Origin: Bacillota bacterium
GTDB lineage: Bacteria; Bacillota; Clostridia; Lachnospirales; Lachnospiraceae
Length of the DNA stretch: 64,000 nucleotides
NCBI GenBank assembly: GCA_023395555.1
Contig: JAEWYQ010000076.1
Span: 1-64,000 of the forward strand
Reading direction: 5' to 3'
Part shown: positions 15,193-25,042 of the stretch, one piece after another
How the letters are laid out: each line of letters starts with the position of its first letter
Position numbering within the stretch: the first letter of the stretch is position 1
The notes under the pieces: generated by a model
What the model was told of the DNA's origin: nothing
Seen by the model: the letters and a program-made list of their open reading frames with translations, nothing else
The model's database searches: none
Program-made: the position numbers and the translations under genes

Positions 15193-15894
15193 ATGCCTTA
15201 TTATTCTTATTTTGATCCAACCTATATATTGGTTTTAATCGGTGTTGTAATATCCCTGCTGGCATCAGCCAGGGTAAAGTCCACCTTTAACAAGTATTCC
15301 AGAGTAAGAAGCATGTCCGGTATTACGGGAGCCCAAGCGGCAGAGAGACTGCTGCGCGCGTCGGGAATCAATGATGTTCGTATTGAGCCGGTTTCCGGCA
15401 GCCTCAGCGATCATTATGATCCCAGATCCAAGGTGCTGCGCCTGTCGGAACCGGTCTATGCTTCCAATTCCCTGGCGGCCATCGGAGTGGCGGCCCATGA
15501 ATGCGGACACGCAATTCAGCATCAGAATTCTTACCTTCCGCTGAAGATCCGGGGGGCGCTGGTGCCGGTTGCCAATTTTGGTTCCGTAATTTCCTGGCCT
15601 ATGATTTTAATCGGTCTTTTCCTTGGAGGGTTTCAGTCCTTGATTGATCTGGGGATTCTGCTTTTTTCAGCAGCGGTTTTGTTCCAACTGATCACCCTTC
15701 CGGTGGAATTTAATGCCTCCCGCAGAGCTATCGCGCGGCTGGGAGAGACGGGGATCTTATACCGGGAAGAACTGGGGCAGTCCAAGAAAGTGCTGGATGC
15801 TGCCGCGCTGACCTATGTAGCGGCTGCCGCGGCTTCCATCTTACAGCTGCTGCGCCTCATTCTCCTGTTTGGCGGAAGGAGAAGACGTGACTGA
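15193..15894 (+). CDS. yugP: YugP-type membrane zinc metallopeptidase
   Basis: A 233-residue membrane protein with an N-terminal helix (YILVLIGVVISLLASA), the zinc motif HECGHAIQH at about residue 100, two central hydrophobic segments (ISWPMILIGLFLGGF, LGILLFSAAVLFQLI), and a final helix. PVEFNASRRA is a conserved family motif. This is the YugP/DUF peptidase 2 family; its substrate is not known. The 3' end overlaps the start of rsmB by 8 bases, so the two are coupled. It is often found between fmt and rsmB in Clostridia. Confidence 0.85.
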   Translation: MPYYSYFDPTYILVLIGVVISLLASARVKSTFNKYSRVRSMSGITGAQAAERLLRASGINDVRIEPVSGSLSDHYDPRSKVLRLSEPVYASNSLAAIGVAAHECGHAIQHQNSYLPLKIRGALVPVANFGSVISWPMILIGLFLGGFQSLIDLGILLFSAAVLFQLITLPVEFNASRRAIARLGETGILYREELGQSKKVLDAAALTYVAAAAASILQLLRLILLFGGRRRRD

Positions 15895-17278
15895 ACCAAT
15901 AAAAAAAGGAAAGATTCAGAACAATGCGGGATTTGTAGCTCAGTGTAATCTGCGGGAAATTGTTCTTGAGATGCTGTTAGAAGTTTTGGAAGAAAATAAA
16001 TACAGTCATACCGTGCTGAACCAGACGCTGAAAAGATACCAGAGGCTGGAGAAGCAGGAAAGAGCTTTTCTCTCCCGTGTCTTTCACGGGACGGTGAAGC
16101 ATTATCTGACTCTGGATTATATTCTCAATCAACATGCGACCCTGCCGGTGGCTAAGATGAAGCCGCTGATCCGAAATTTGCTGCGTCTCAGCACGTACCA
16201 GCTTATTTACATGGAAGCGGTTCCGGTATCCGCAGTCTGCAATGAAGCGGTGAAGCTGGCGAAAAAGCGGGGATTTACAAAGCTGTCCGGTTTTGTCAAT
16301 GCAGTGCTGCGGGGAATTGCCAGGAATAAGGAGAATATCGTCTATCCTGATCCGGTTTCTTCTCCGGAAGCCTATCTTGAGATTACCTGTTCCGTACCGG
16401 CCTGGCTGGTGAAGGAGCTGCTGAAACAGTATCCTTCCCGGACGGTAGAGGCCATGCTGTCTTCCTCCTTAAAGGAGAAGGAGACCACCGTTCGCTGTAA
16501 TCGGGGCAAATTAACTCCAAAAGAGCTGAAGCAAAGGCTGGAGCAGGAAGGAGTGACCGTAGAGGACAGCGAATATCTGGAGTATGCCTTCACCCTTCGG
16601 AACTATGATTATCTGGAGAAGCTGGAGACCTTTCGCAGCGGCTGCTTTGCGGTTCAGGATGTCAGCTCGATGCTGGTGGGAGAGGTGTCCGGTGTCAAGG
16701 CCGGGGATTATGTGGTGGATATCTGCAGCGCTCCGGGCGGGAAGGCCCTCCACGCGGCTCAGACAGCCGATACGGTATCCGCCAGGGATCTGACGGAATA
16801 TAAGATAGGGCTGGTCCGGGAGAATATGGAGCGTCTGGGCATTACCAATGTGGAAACCAAGGTATGGGACGGAACGCTTCTGGATACCGGAATTCTGGAA
16901 CAGGCTGATCTGGTGATTGCAGATCTTCCCTGCAGCGGCCTGGGGGTCCTGGGCAAGAAATCAGATATAAAATACAAGCTGACACAAAATCAACATAAAG
17001 AATTGGTAGAATTACAAAGGGTGATTCTGGATAAAGCACAGCAATATGTAAAAAAAGGCGGTTTTCTGGTCTTTTCCACCTGCACTGTGGATCGGGAAGA
17101 GAACCTGGGAAACCGGGAATGGTTTTTGAATCATTATAAGTTTGAGGAAGAGGATTTTTATGAACTGCTTCCGAAAGCTCTTCGGTGTGAGACGGCCAGG
17201 GAGGGCTATTTGCAGCTGATCCAGGGTATCCATAATACAGATGGATTTTTTATCTCTAAATTCCGAAAAAAAGCATAG
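15887..17278 (+). CDS. rsmB: 16S rRNA m5C967 methyltransferase
   Basis: A 463-residue RNA methyltransferase. Residues about 20-150 form the NusB-like RNA-binding domain (FLSRVFHGTVKHY). The catalytic domain carries the SAM loop DICSAPGGKALHAAQ, DLPCSGLGVLG with the first catalytic cysteine, and STCTVDREEN with the second. The GTG at 15887 is chosen because AAGGAG ends five bases before it. The open frame itself begins at an upstream TTG inside yugP with no ribosome site. Confidence 0.92.
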   Translation: MTEPIKKGKIQNNAGFVAQCNLREIVLEMLLEVLEENKYSHTVLNQTLKRYQRLEKQERAFLSRVFHGTVKHYLTLDYILNQHATLPVAKMKPLIRNLLRLSTYQLIYMEAVPVSAVCNEAVKLAKKRGFTKLSGFVNAVLRGIARNKENIVYPDPVSSPEAYLEITCSVPAWLVKELLKQYPSRTVEAMLSSSLKEKETTVRCNRGKLTPKELKQRLEQEGVTVEDSEYLEYAFTLRNYDYLEKLETFRSGCFAVQDVSSMLVGEVSGVKAGDYVVDICSAPGGKALHAAQTADTVSARDLTEYKIGLVRENMERLGITNVETKVWDGTLLDTGILEQADLVIADLPCSGLGVLGKKSDIKYKLTQNQHKELVELQRVILDKAQQYVKKGGFLVFSTCTVDREENLGNREWFLNHYKFEEEDFYELLPKALRCETAREGYLQLIQGIHNTDGFFISKFRKKA

Positions 17279-17321
17279 GGATTTCCCGCCTTGCGTAGTG
17301 CAAAGACCATGGGTGTCAGGC

Positions 17322-17370
17322 ACCGGTTTATGTATGCATTGTGCAAAGGGCAGGCATGACCGGTTTATGT
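17322..17370 (+). repeat. Short imperfect direct repeat between rsmB and rlmN
   Basis: The 12-mer accggtttatgt occurs at 17322-17333 and 17359-17370, each preceded by caggca-like bases. The rest of the 186-base gap shows no gene. The function is unknown; it may be an accidental or decayed repeat. Confidence 0.35.
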
Positions 17371-17464
17371 GATAAATGCAATATGCAATACATACAATGA
17401 TTGATATAGGACAGGGTATGGAGAGCGCTGTGTCTGTCCGCAGGAAAGTGAAGCAGGTAGGAAT

Positions 17465-18505
17465 ATGGAGCATTATGATATAAAATCATTATATTTACCG
17501 GAGCTGGAGCAGGTGTTGAAAACCCTGGGCCAGCCGGCCTTTCGCAGCCGGCAGATTTATGAATGGCTGCATGAAAAGCTGGCAAAGGGCTATGAAGAGA
17601 TGACGAATCTGCCCAAGGATCTCCGGTCCAGGCTGGAAGAGGCCTATCCCATCACTGTGCTGGAAGAGGTGGATGCCCTTCATTCCGAGACGGACGGAAC
17701 GGTCAAGTATCTTTTTCGTCTTCCGGATAACAGGGTGATTGAAAGTGTGCTCATGAGGTATCATCACGGGAACAGTGTCTGTATCTCTTCCCAGGTTGGC
17801 TGCCGGATGGGGTGCAAATTCTGTGCCTCCACCATCGGAGGGCGGGAACGGGATCTGCTTCCTTCGGAAATGCTGGATCAGGTCTATCGGATTCAGGCGC
17901 TGTCAGGGGAGCGGGTGTCCAATGTGGTGGTTATGGGAACGGGAGAACCCCTGGATAATTATCCGAACCTGATCCGTTTTCTTCGGATTCTGACGGAGGA
18001 AGGGGGACTGAATATCAGTGCCCGGAACATCACCGTATCCACCTGCGGCATTCCGGACAAGATCCGTGAACTGGCGAAGGAAAAGCTGGCGGTTACCCTG
18101 GCTCTTTCCCTCCATGCGCCAAACAATGAGATCCGAAAGAAGCTGATGCCGGTTGCCGTGCAGTATGATCTGTCCCAGGTGCTGGATGCTTACCGCTATT
18201 ATTATGAAGAGACAGGCAGGAGACTGACCTTTGAATATAGTCTGGTGGACGGAATCAACGATGAGGAGGAGCATGCCAGGGAGCTGGCCGGATTGATCCG
18301 GGGGATGAACTGCCATGTGAATTTGATTCCGGTAAACCCCATAAAGGAACGGAATTATCATAAATCAGAGAGCAGCAAAATACAAAAATTTAAAAATATA
18401 CTTGAAAAAAATAGAATAAATGTTACTATTAGAAGAGAAATGGGCGCAGATATTGAGGCTGCCTGTGGGCAATTAAGGAAGAGCTATCTGGATTGCCAAA
18501 ACTAG
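17465..18505 (+). CDS. rlmN: 23S rRNA (A2503-C2)/tRNA (A37-C2) methyltransferase, radical SAM
   Basis: A 346-residue radical SAM enzyme. The iron-sulfur motif CRMGCKFCAS (CxxxCxxC) lies at about residues 115-124, followed by GTGEPLDNY and the SAM-binding strands STCGIPDKI and LALSLHAPN. The catalytic cysteine near the C-terminus is in DIEAACGQL. The order rsmB-rlmN-prpC-prkC-rsgA is typical of Firmicutes. The stop at 18505 overlaps the ribosome site of prpC. Confidence 0.95.
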   Translation: MEHYDIKSLYLPELEQVLKTLGQPAFRSRQIYEWLHEKLAKGYEEMTNLPKDLRSRLEEAYPITVLEEVDALHSETDGTVKYLFRLPDNRVIESVLMRYHHGNSVCISSQVGCRMGCKFCASTIGGRERDLLPSEMLDQVYRIQALSGERVSNVVVMGTGEPLDNYPNLIRFLRILTEEGGLNISARNITVSTCGIPDKIRELAKEKLAVTLALSLHAPNNEIRKKLMPVAVQYDLSQVLDAYRYYYEETGRRLTFEYSLVDGINDEEEHARELAGLIRGMNCHVNLIPVNPIKERNYHKSESSKIQKFKNILEKNRINVTIRREMGADIEAACGQLRKSYLDCQN

Positions 18506-18516
18506 GAGGTGCAGGC

Positions 18517-19236
18517 TTGAAAGCATTTTCGATAACTGATATTGGAGAGCGACGGAGGATAAACCAGGATTATGTCTTTTGCAGTGAGGCTGCCGTAGGC
18601 AGCCTGCCCAATTTATTTATTGTGGCAGACGGCATGGGAGGGCATAACGCCGGTGATTATGCTTCAAGATACTGTGTTGAGTTTATTAAGCAGAAGGTCG
18701 GGGAGAGTGAGATAGAAGCACCGATTGCCTTAATTGAAGCCGCAATCAGGGAAGCAAATGACTCTCTTTGGAAGAAAGCACAGGAAGAAAGCGAGTTAGA
18801 GGGTATGGGGACCACTCTGGTGGTAGCCACCATATTTGATAAAGAACTGTACGTTGCCAACGTAGGTGACAGCAGGCTTTATGTGATTGGAAAAGAAATA
18901 AGGCAGATTACGGAGGACCACAGTCTGGTGGAGGCCATGGTGAAGACCGGAGAGCTGGATCGGAATGAGGCCCGGATGAATCCGAACAAAAATATTATTA
19001 CCAGGGCAATCGGCGGAAACACCACGGTTGCGCCCGATTTTTTTGAAGTGAGCCTGGAAGAAGGAGACACGGTACTTATGTGCTCGGATGGTCTGACGAA
19101 TATGTTGGAGGACGAGACGATAGAGCGGATCATCAAGGAAAATGAAGATCCCTCCGCTGCCGCAGAGACATTGGTGAGATGTGCCAATGAGAATGGCGGC
19201 AGGGACAATATTGCAATTATCATTATTAAAGTATGA
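18517..19236 (+). CDS. prpC: PP2C-type Ser/Thr protein phosphatase
   Basis: A 239-residue PPM phosphatase that reverses the action of the PrkC kinase encoded next. Metal-binding motifs are in place: RRINQD near the start, VADGMGGH at about residue 36, GTTLVVA, VGDSRLY, LMCSDGLT and GRDNIA. TTG 18517 is chosen as the start because AGGAGGT at 18504-18510 lies six bases before it and directly follows the rlmN stop. The longer frame from TTG 18493 has no ribosome site. Confidence 0.93.
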   Translation: MKAFSITDIGERRRINQDYVFCSEAAVGSLPNLFIVADGMGGHNAGDYASRYCVEFIKQKVGESEIEAPIALIEAAIREANDSLWKKAQEESELEGMGTTLVVATIFDKELYVANVGDSRLYVIGKEIRQITEDHSLVEAMVKTGELDRNEARMNPNKNIITRAIGGNTTVAPDFFEVSLEEGDTVLMCSDGLTNMLEDETIERIIKENEDPSAAAETLVRCANENGGRDNIAIIIIKV

Positions 19237-19253
19237 AAACGAGGTGAAGGGAC

Positions 19254-21407
19254 ATGTTAAAACCCGGTATGGTTATCAGTGATCGCTATGAAATTGCAGA
19301 TAAGGTGGGATCCGGCGGAATGGCTGATGTATATAAGGCCAGGGATCAGAGATTGAATCGGTTTGTAGCAATCAAGGTGTTGAAACCGGAATATTCAAGT
19401 GATAAAAGCTTTGTAAATAAATTCAGGGCAGAAGCTCAGTCGGCTGCGGGATTATCCCATCCCAATATTGTAAATGTATACGATGTAGGGGATGACGGCG
19501 GGTTACATTATATTGTGATGGAGATGGTGGAGGGAATTACCCTGAAGCGCTTCATTGAGCGGAAAGGCAAGCTGGAGATTAAGGAAGCGGTGGGAATTGG
19601 TATCCAGATCGCTCTGGGGATGGAGGCCGCACATGATAACCGGATTATCCATCGGGATATCAAGCCGCAGAACATAATTATTTCCCGTGACGGTAAGGTC
19701 AAGGTAACGGATTTTGGTATTGCAAAAGCAACTACCTCGAATACCATTACCTCCAATGCCATGGGTTCCGTACATTACCTCTCTCCCGAACAGGCCAGGG
19801 GCGGATACAGCGATGAGAAAAGCGATATTTACTCCCTGGGTGTCACTCTGTATGAGATGCTTTCCGGTAAGGTACCCTTTGCAGGAGATAATACGGTATC
19901 CGTTGCCCTGCTTCATATCCAGGGGGAAGCGATGCCGCTTCGGGAACTGGATCCGGAGATTCCGGTCAGCATTGATAAGATCGTTCAAAAATGTATGCAG
20001 AAACGCCCGGAGAGAAGATATCATACCGCTTCGGAACTGATTGCGGATTTAAAGAGGGCAATCTCCAATCCGGACGGCGAATTTGTGCAGATACCCGCAT
20101 TTGTATCCAGTGATTCACCGACCATTAACATATCCGATGATTTAAGCAAGATTAAAAACGGCGCCTATCTGGATGAGGACATCCGGGATACCAGAAACCA
20201 TCAGACCAGGAAGCTGGCCGAGGAGGAAGAAGAGGATCTTGATACCGTAGATTCCAAGGTGGAGAAGCTTTTTCTGGTAGGCAGTATTGTGGCGGTTGTC
20301 ATATTGGCGATTGCGATTATTGTGCTGGCAGTCTGGTTTATCTCCAAGACCAGATCCTCCGATCCGAAGGATCCGAATCCCCCGGTAAGCCTGACTCCTA
20401 CGACGCAGGCAGATACCCCCACTCCGTCAGATGAGCCTTCCGAGGAGACCTACACGGTTCCCAATGTGTACAACCTGACCCGGGAGGATGCAGAGAAATC
20501 CATCCGAAGCAGGGCGGAAGATGCCTTGATTGTGGTTGTGGATGATTATTCCGATACCATTGAAGCGGGAAGGGTAATGAAGCAATATCCTCAGCCGGAT
20601 AACGATGTGGTGAAAAACTCAGAGGTGCTGCTGACCATCAGCCTTGGGCCGGAGGAGCATGAGATTCCCAATGTCTACGGTTACAGCAAGGAGCTGGCGG
20701 ATCAGAAGCTGAAGGAATTAGATCTGGTTATTACCTATGAAGAGAAGTACAGCGATGAGCTGGAGGCGGGCTATGTCCTTGCTACCGAGCCTAAGCGCCA
20801 GAGTTTTGTAGCAAAGGGATCACCCATCACCGTCTTTGTGAGCAAGGGGCCGGAGGTTGTTCTGGTAGAGGTCCCGGTGCTTGTTAAAATGACCGAGGAT
20901 CAGGCGGCAGCCGCATTGACCGCGGTAGGTCTGGTGAAGGGGAATGTCTCCTATGCAAGCTCTGAGACCTATGATAAGGGACTGGTAACTTATCAGAGCA
21001 ATACGGCAGGGCAGAAGGTGAACAAGGGAACTGCGGTTGATATTACACTCAGTTCGGGTCCTGCAAGTACACCCTCCATTACGCCCACAGAGCCCCCTGA
21101 AGATGTACCGGCAGGGCCGGGCAGCACCATGTATGAGGGCAGAGTTACCATTGACATCAATCCCTTTGAACACATGGACGAGGTAGGAGGGGAAATTGTA
21201 TTGGAGATGGATCAGGGAGGCGAAGTTAGCAATATCTATGAAGGATATGTATCTATAGTGGAGTTCCCGCTGCCGGTTCCTGACATTGTAAGCAGCAGTT
21301 CCGAGCCTGCCATTGTACGGATGTATGTGAACGGTGAGCTGTTTATAGTACCCGGAGATACCCAGGCGGCAACCTGGACAGTGAAATTCACGGCTGTGGA
21401 GGAGTAG
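19254..21407 (+). CDS. prkC: PASTA-domain Ser/Thr protein kinase
   Basis: A 717-residue membrane kinase that senses muropeptides and wall precursors. The kinase domain spans about 10-270, with GSGGMADVYK, HRDIKPQN, DFGIAK and a Thr/Ser-rich activation loop ending in YLSPEQ. One membrane helix follows at about 340-362 (VGSIVAVVILAIAIIVLAVW). Outside the cell lie three PASTA repeats (about 395-465, 466-533, 534-602), a Thr/Pro linker, and a C-terminal beta-rich domain of about 95 residues. It follows prpC by 17 bases. In relatives this pair controls growth, division and germination. Confidence 0.95.
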   Translation: MLKPGMVISDRYEIADKVGSGGMADVYKARDQRLNRFVAIKVLKPEYSSDKSFVNKFRAEAQSAAGLSHPNIVNVYDVGDDGGLHYIVMEMVEGITLKRFIERKGKLEIKEAVGIGIQIALGMEAAHDNRIIHRDIKPQNIIISRDGKVKVTDFGIAKATTSNTITSNAMGSVHYLSPEQARGGYSDEKSDIYSLGVTLYEMLSGKVPFAGDNTVSVALLHIQGEAMPLRELDPEIPVSIDKIVQKCMQKRPERRYHTASELIADLKRAISNPDGEFVQIPAFVSSDSPTINISDDLSKIKNGAYLDEDIRDTRNHQTRKLAEEEEEDLDTVDSKVEKLFLVGSIVAVVILAIAIIVLAVWFISKTRSSDPKDPNPPVSLTPTTQADTPTPSDEPSEETYTVPNVYNLTREDAEKSIRSRAEDALIVVVDDYSDTIEAGRVMKQYPQPDNDVVKNSEVLLTISLGPEEHEIPNVYGYSKELADQKLKELDLVITYEEKYSDELEAGYVLATEPKRQSFVAKGSPITVFVSKGPEVVLVEVPVLVKMTEDQAAAALTAVGLVKGNVSYASSETYDKGLVTYQSNTAGQKVNKGTAVDITLSSGPASTPSITPTEPPEDVPAGPGSTMYEGRVTIDINPFEHMDEVGGEIVLEMDQGGEVSNIYEGYVSIVEFPLPVPDIVSSSSEPAIVRMYVNGELFIVPGDTQAATWTVKFTAVEE

Positions 21408-21408
21408 C

Positions 21409-22290
21409 TTGAAGGGAAAGATTGTCAAGGGTATTGCAGGTTTTTACTATGTCCATGTGCCGCAGGAGAATGCTGTTTACGAATGCAAGGCCAAAGGGTT
21501 ATTTCGCAATCAGAATATTAAGCCGCTTGTGGGCGATGATGTGGAAATTGACATTGGGAATCAACCGGAGGGTAAGGGTACCATAGTCCGGGTATTTCCC
21601 AGACAGAATGAATTGATACGGCCCGCTGTTGCTAATATTGACCAGGCAATGGTGATATTTGCAGCAGCGGAGCCTGATCCTAATTTGAATTTGCTGGATC
21701 GCTTTCTGATTATGATGCAGAAGCAGCAGGTGGATACCGTGGTCTGCTTCAATAAGCTGGATCTGGCAGAGGGAAAAGAAATTGCGTTGCTGAGGGATAC
21801 CTATCTGAGATGCGGTTATGAGACCGTATTTGCCAGTATGCACCGCAAAGAAGGAATTGCGGTTCTTTATGAGAAGATTAAGGGCAGAACCACCGTGCTG
21901 GCAGGTCCTTCCGGGGTGGGGAAGTCCACTTTTATTAATCTGATTCAGCCCCAGGCCGGGATGGAGACCGGAGTGGTAAGCGAGAAGATTAAAAGGGGAA
22001 AGCATACCACAAGGCATTCCGAGCTGATTTATGTGGAAGAGAATACCTATATTATGGACACGCCGGGGTTCAGTTCCTTATATATTAATGAGATTGACAA
22101 GGAAGAGCTGAAGAATTATTTTACGGAATTCCGGGATTATGAGGATGAATGTCGTTTTATCGGCTGCAACCATCTGAATGAACCTGGCTGCAAAGTGAAG
22201 GAGGCGCTGCAGGATGGGAAAATCAGCAGACTCCGGTATGAAAATTATGTTACTCTTTATGAAGAACGAAAGAACCAGAAGCGCTATTAA
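21409..22290 (+). CDS. rsgA: Ribosome small-subunit biogenesis GTPase
   Basis: A 293-residue circularly permuted GTPase that checks 30S subunit maturation. It has an N-terminal OB fold, then the G4 motif FNKLD before the G1 loop AGPSGVGKST and the G3 motif DTPGF, and ends with a zinc site (CRFIGCNHLNEPGC). TTG 21409 is the start: GGAGGAG at 21398-21404 precedes it, within the last codons of prkC. The stop of prkC is one base upstream. Confidence 0.94.
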   Translation: MKGKIVKGIAGFYYVHVPQENAVYECKAKGLFRNQNIKPLVGDDVEIDIGNQPEGKGTIVRVFPRQNELIRPAVANIDQAMVIFAAAEPDPNLNLLDRFLIMMQKQQVDTVVCFNKLDLAEGKEIALLRDTYLRCGYETVFASMHRKEGIAVLYEKIKGRTTVLAGPSGVGKSTFINLIQPQAGMETGVVSEKIKRGKHTTRHSELIYVEENTYIMDTPGFSSLYINEIDKEELKNYFTEFRDYEDECRFIGCNHLNEPGCKVKEALQDGKISRLRYENYVTLYEERKNQKRY

Positions 22291-22364
22291 ATTGTGAGCC
22301 TTGAACTGATTCACATGCTGTTTAAGTGCTTGTTACGGCGGTTCGGGTTCTTTTCTGTTATAAA

Positions 22365-22392
22365 TTGACAAGAAAGATAAGGGGAATAGAAA
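22365..22392 (+). promoter_or_regulatory. Possible sigma-A-type promoter before rpe
   Basis: TTGACA at 22365-22370 and TAGAAA at 22387-22392 are 16 bases apart and lie in the 152-base gap between rsgA and rpe. The -10 is imperfect. Confidence 0.4.
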
Positions 22393-22442
22393 TAAACTGT
22401 GTGCGGCAAAAGGCATGGATATAAGAATGGAGGAAATACCAT

Positions 22443-23108
22443 ATGATACTGGCACCATCAATTTTAGCAGCTGATTTTAACAGGCTGGGAGAGCAGATAG
22501 GGATTGTAGAACAGGCAGGTGTGGAATATCTCCATATCGATGTGATGGACGGAACATTTGTTCCCAGCATCAGCTTTGGGATGCCGGTTATTGCTTCCAT
22601 ACGAAAAAATACAAAGCTTACTTTTGATGTCCATCTGATGATTGAGGAGCCCATCCGTTATCTGGAGGATTTTAAAAAAGCGGGGGCGGATATCATCACG
22701 GTTCATGCGGAGGCTTGTACTCATCTTCACCGGACAGTGTCAAGGATAAAGGAGCTTGGGATGAAAGCCGGCATATCGTTGAATCCTGCTTCTACTTTAC
22801 ATGGCTTAGAATATATTTTGCAGGATCTGGATATGGTACTGATTATGACGGTGAATCCGGGCTTTGGAGGACAGAAGCTGATCCCGGATACGCTGAGAAA
22901 GATTACAGAGCTTAAGAAGATGGCAGAAGATAGAGGCATTGCATTGGATATTGAGGTGGACGGCGGTATCAACCAGGAAAATGTTACCCTGGTGCTGGAA
23001 GCCGGAGCCAATGTAATTGTAGCCGGAACCGCTGTATTCGGAGGAGACATCAGAGCCAATATAGAAGGTTTCCGGCAGCAGTTTGATCACTTTCAGAAAC
23101 GGCTGTAA
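22443..23108 (+). CDS. rpe: Ribulose-phosphate 3-epimerase
   Basis: A 221-residue TIM-barrel enzyme interconverting ribulose 5-phosphate and xylulose 5-phosphate in the pentose phosphate pathway. Metal and catalytic residues are in LAPSILAADF, HIDVMDGTFVPSISFG, DVHLMI, VNPGFGGQKLI and EVDGGINQEN, with the phosphate-binding GTAVFGG at the end. ATG 22443 has a GGAGG upstream. The order rsgA-rpe-thiN is common in Firmicutes. Confidence 0.95.
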   Translation: MILAPSILAADFNRLGEQIGIVEQAGVEYLHIDVMDGTFVPSISFGMPVIASIRKNTKLTFDVHLMIEEPIRYLEDFKKAGADIITVHAEACTHLHRTVSRIKELGMKAGISLNPASTLHGLEYILQDLDMVLIMTVNPGFGGQKLIPDTLRKITELKKMAEDRGIALDIEVDGGINQENVTLVLEAGANVIVAGTAVFGGDIRANIEGFRQQFDHFQKRL

Positions 23109-23128
23109 AGAGGACTTAAGATAGGATT

Positions 23129-23794
23129 ATGAGTATGAAGGAAAAGAGCAATAAGGTATTGATCATCACCGGCGGCAGGGTGGACGATGCGCTGCTTGTC
23201 AGGAGACAGAAGGAACAGGAATACTCTATGATTATTGCCGTTGACCATGGATTGGAGGCGGCTGACCGGCTGGGGATTGCCCCGGATTATATTGTGGGTG
23301 ATTTTGATTCCGTTCCGGAGGCCACGCTTCAGAAGTATCGGGAGAAGGCAACACCCATGGAGGTCTTTCCCCGGGAAAAGGATAAGACGGATACCCAGAT
23401 TGCAATCGAACTGGCGCTGATGCGCGGTGCGGAAGATATCGAGCTGATGGGAGCCACCGGAAGCAGGCTGGATCATACCCTGGCGAACCTGCATCTCTTG
23501 CTGCTGCCGCTGCAATTAAAGCGGGAGGCCTGCATTCTGGATGAGAATAATAAAATTTACTTAAAGGACACCAGTTTTCTTATTGAAAAGGGAAAGCAGT
23601 ATGGAAACTATGTATCCCTGCTCCCTTTCAGCGAGAAGGTGGAAGGATTAACCCTGAAGGGCTTTCAATATCCCCTGGACGGCATTATTCTGGAAGCGGG
23701 AGACAGCCTGGGAATCAGCAATGAGATTGTAGAGGAACAGGCGGCGGTGGAATTCTCTAAAGGAATTCTGCTGGTGATAGAATCTTTGGATTAG
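23129..23794 (+). CDS. thiN: Thiamine pyrophosphokinase
   Basis: A 221-residue enzyme making thiamine diphosphate from thiamine and ATP. The family motifs are visible: VDHGLEAADRLGI, VGDFDS, the charged FPREKDKTDTQIA loop, GATGSRLDHTLAN, and a C-terminal beta-sandwich ending in GISNEIVEEQA. ATG 23129 is given as start. ATG 23135, two codons later, has better spacing to the AGGA at 23123-23126. It sits 20 bases after rpe. No thiamine riboswitch is seen. Confidence 0.9.
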   Translation: MSMKEKSNKVLIITGGRVDDALLVRRQKEQEYSMIIAVDHGLEAADRLGIAPDYIVGDFDSVPEATLQKYREKATPMEVFPREKDKTDTQIAIELALMRGAEDIELMGATGSRLDHTLANLHLLLLPLQLKREACILDENNKIYLKDTSFLIEKGKQYGNYVSLLPFSEKVEGLTLKGFQYPLDGIILEAGDSLGISNEIVEEQAAVEFSKGILLVIESLD

Positions 23795-23863
23795 AGAGAA
23801 GACGATACCACGGACATTAGCGTTCATGGTTATCAATATATGAGATGAGGAAGGAAGACACCA

Positions 23864-24961
23864 ATGAAATTAGGTATCGTAGGCCTACCCAATGTAGGCA
23901 AGAGCACACTTTTTAATTCTTTAACGAAGGCAGGGGCAGAATCGGCAAACTATCCCTTCTGTACCATTGACCCCAATATCGGTATTGTTCCGGTTCCGGA
24001 TGAAAGACTGCAGGTGCTGGGAGACCTGTACCATTCTGAGAAAATTATAGCGGCAACCATAGAATTTGTGGATATTGCGGGACTGGTAAAGGGAGCTTCC
24101 AAAGGCGAAGGCCTTGGGAACCAGTTTCTCTCCAACATCCGGGAGGTGGATGCCATTGTGCATGTGGTCCGCTGCTTTGAAGATTCCAATGTGATTCATG
24201 TTGACGGATCGGTCAATCCCATGCGGGATATTGAGACAATTAATCTGGAGCTGATTTTCTCCGACCTTGAGATTCTGGAACGGAGAATGTCCAAAACCAT
24301 CAAAGGGGCCAAGAATGATAAATCCCTCGCCAAGGAGCTTCAGATGCAGGAGAGGCTGAAAGTGCTTCTGGAAGAAGGAAAAATGGCTAAGGCCTTTCAG
24401 ACTCTGGACGATGAGGAGGAGGCGTGGCTGGAGGATTATAATCTTTTAACTGCCAAGCCGGTAATCTATGCGGCCAATGTGAAGGAGGAGGATCTGGCAG
24501 AGGATGGAGCGGGCAACCAGTATGTGGAGACGGTTCGCGGCATCGCCGGCCAGGAGAATTCCGAGGTGTTTGTAATCTGTGCCCAGATCGAGCAGGAAAT
24601 TGCGGAGCTGGAAGAGGACGAGAAGCGCATGTTCCTGGAAGAACTGGGATTAAAGGAATCCGGTCTGGAGAAACTGATCAGAGCCAGCTATCATATTCTG
24701 GGCTTAATGAGCTTTCTGACCGCAGGGCCTAAGGAGACCAGGGCCTGGACCATCAAGATCGGCACCAAGGCACCCCAGGCGGCAGGAAAGATACATTCTG
24801 ATTTTGAACGCGGGTTTATCCGAGCTGAAATTGTAAATTATCAAAATCTGATTGAATGCGGAAGCTATAATGCAGCCAAGGAAAAGGGCCTGGTTCGTTC
24901 GGAGGGCAAGGAATATGTGGTGCAGGACGGGGATGTAATCCTGTTCCGCTTCAATGTATAA
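23864..24961 (+). CDS. ychF: Redox-regulated ATPase/GTPase YchF (Obg family)
   Basis: A 365-residue P-loop protein of the Obg/YchF family that binds ribosomes. It shows the P-loop [12 protein letters not shown], switch region [24 protein letters not shown], a helical insertion at about 130-200, and a C-terminal TGS domain ending in [15 protein letters not shown]. It prefers ATP in known members because the usual NKxD is altered; here the strand reads YAANVKEED. Length is normal. Confidence 0.95.
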   Translation: MKLGIVGLPNVGKSTLFNSLTKAGAESANYPFCTIDPNIGIVPVPDERLQVLGDLYHSEKIIAATIEFVDIAGLVKGASKGEGLGNQFLSNIREVDAIVHVVRCFEDSNVIHVDGSVNPMRDIETINLELIFSDLEILERRMSKTIKGAKNDKSLAKELQMQERLKVLLEEGKMAKAFQTLDDEEEAWLEDYNLLTAKPVIYAANVKEEDLAEDGAGNQYVETVRGIAGQENSEVFVICAQIEQEIAELEEDEKRMFLEELGLKESGLEKLIRASYHILGLMSFLTAGPKETRAWTIKIGTKAPQAAGKIHSDFERGFIRAEIVNYQNLIECGSYNAAKEKGLVRSEGKEYVVQDGDVILFRFNV

Positions 24962-25042
24962 TTAAAATATTAGAAGCTGCGTATCATAATGGTATCCTGG
25001 CAGCGGACGGGAATCAGTGATAAATAGAAAGTGGTGAAGAAA

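Noticed and set aside
23050..23135. Thiamine riboswitch before thiN
   Set aside because: Only 20 bases separate rpe and thiN, and no THI-box motif is present.
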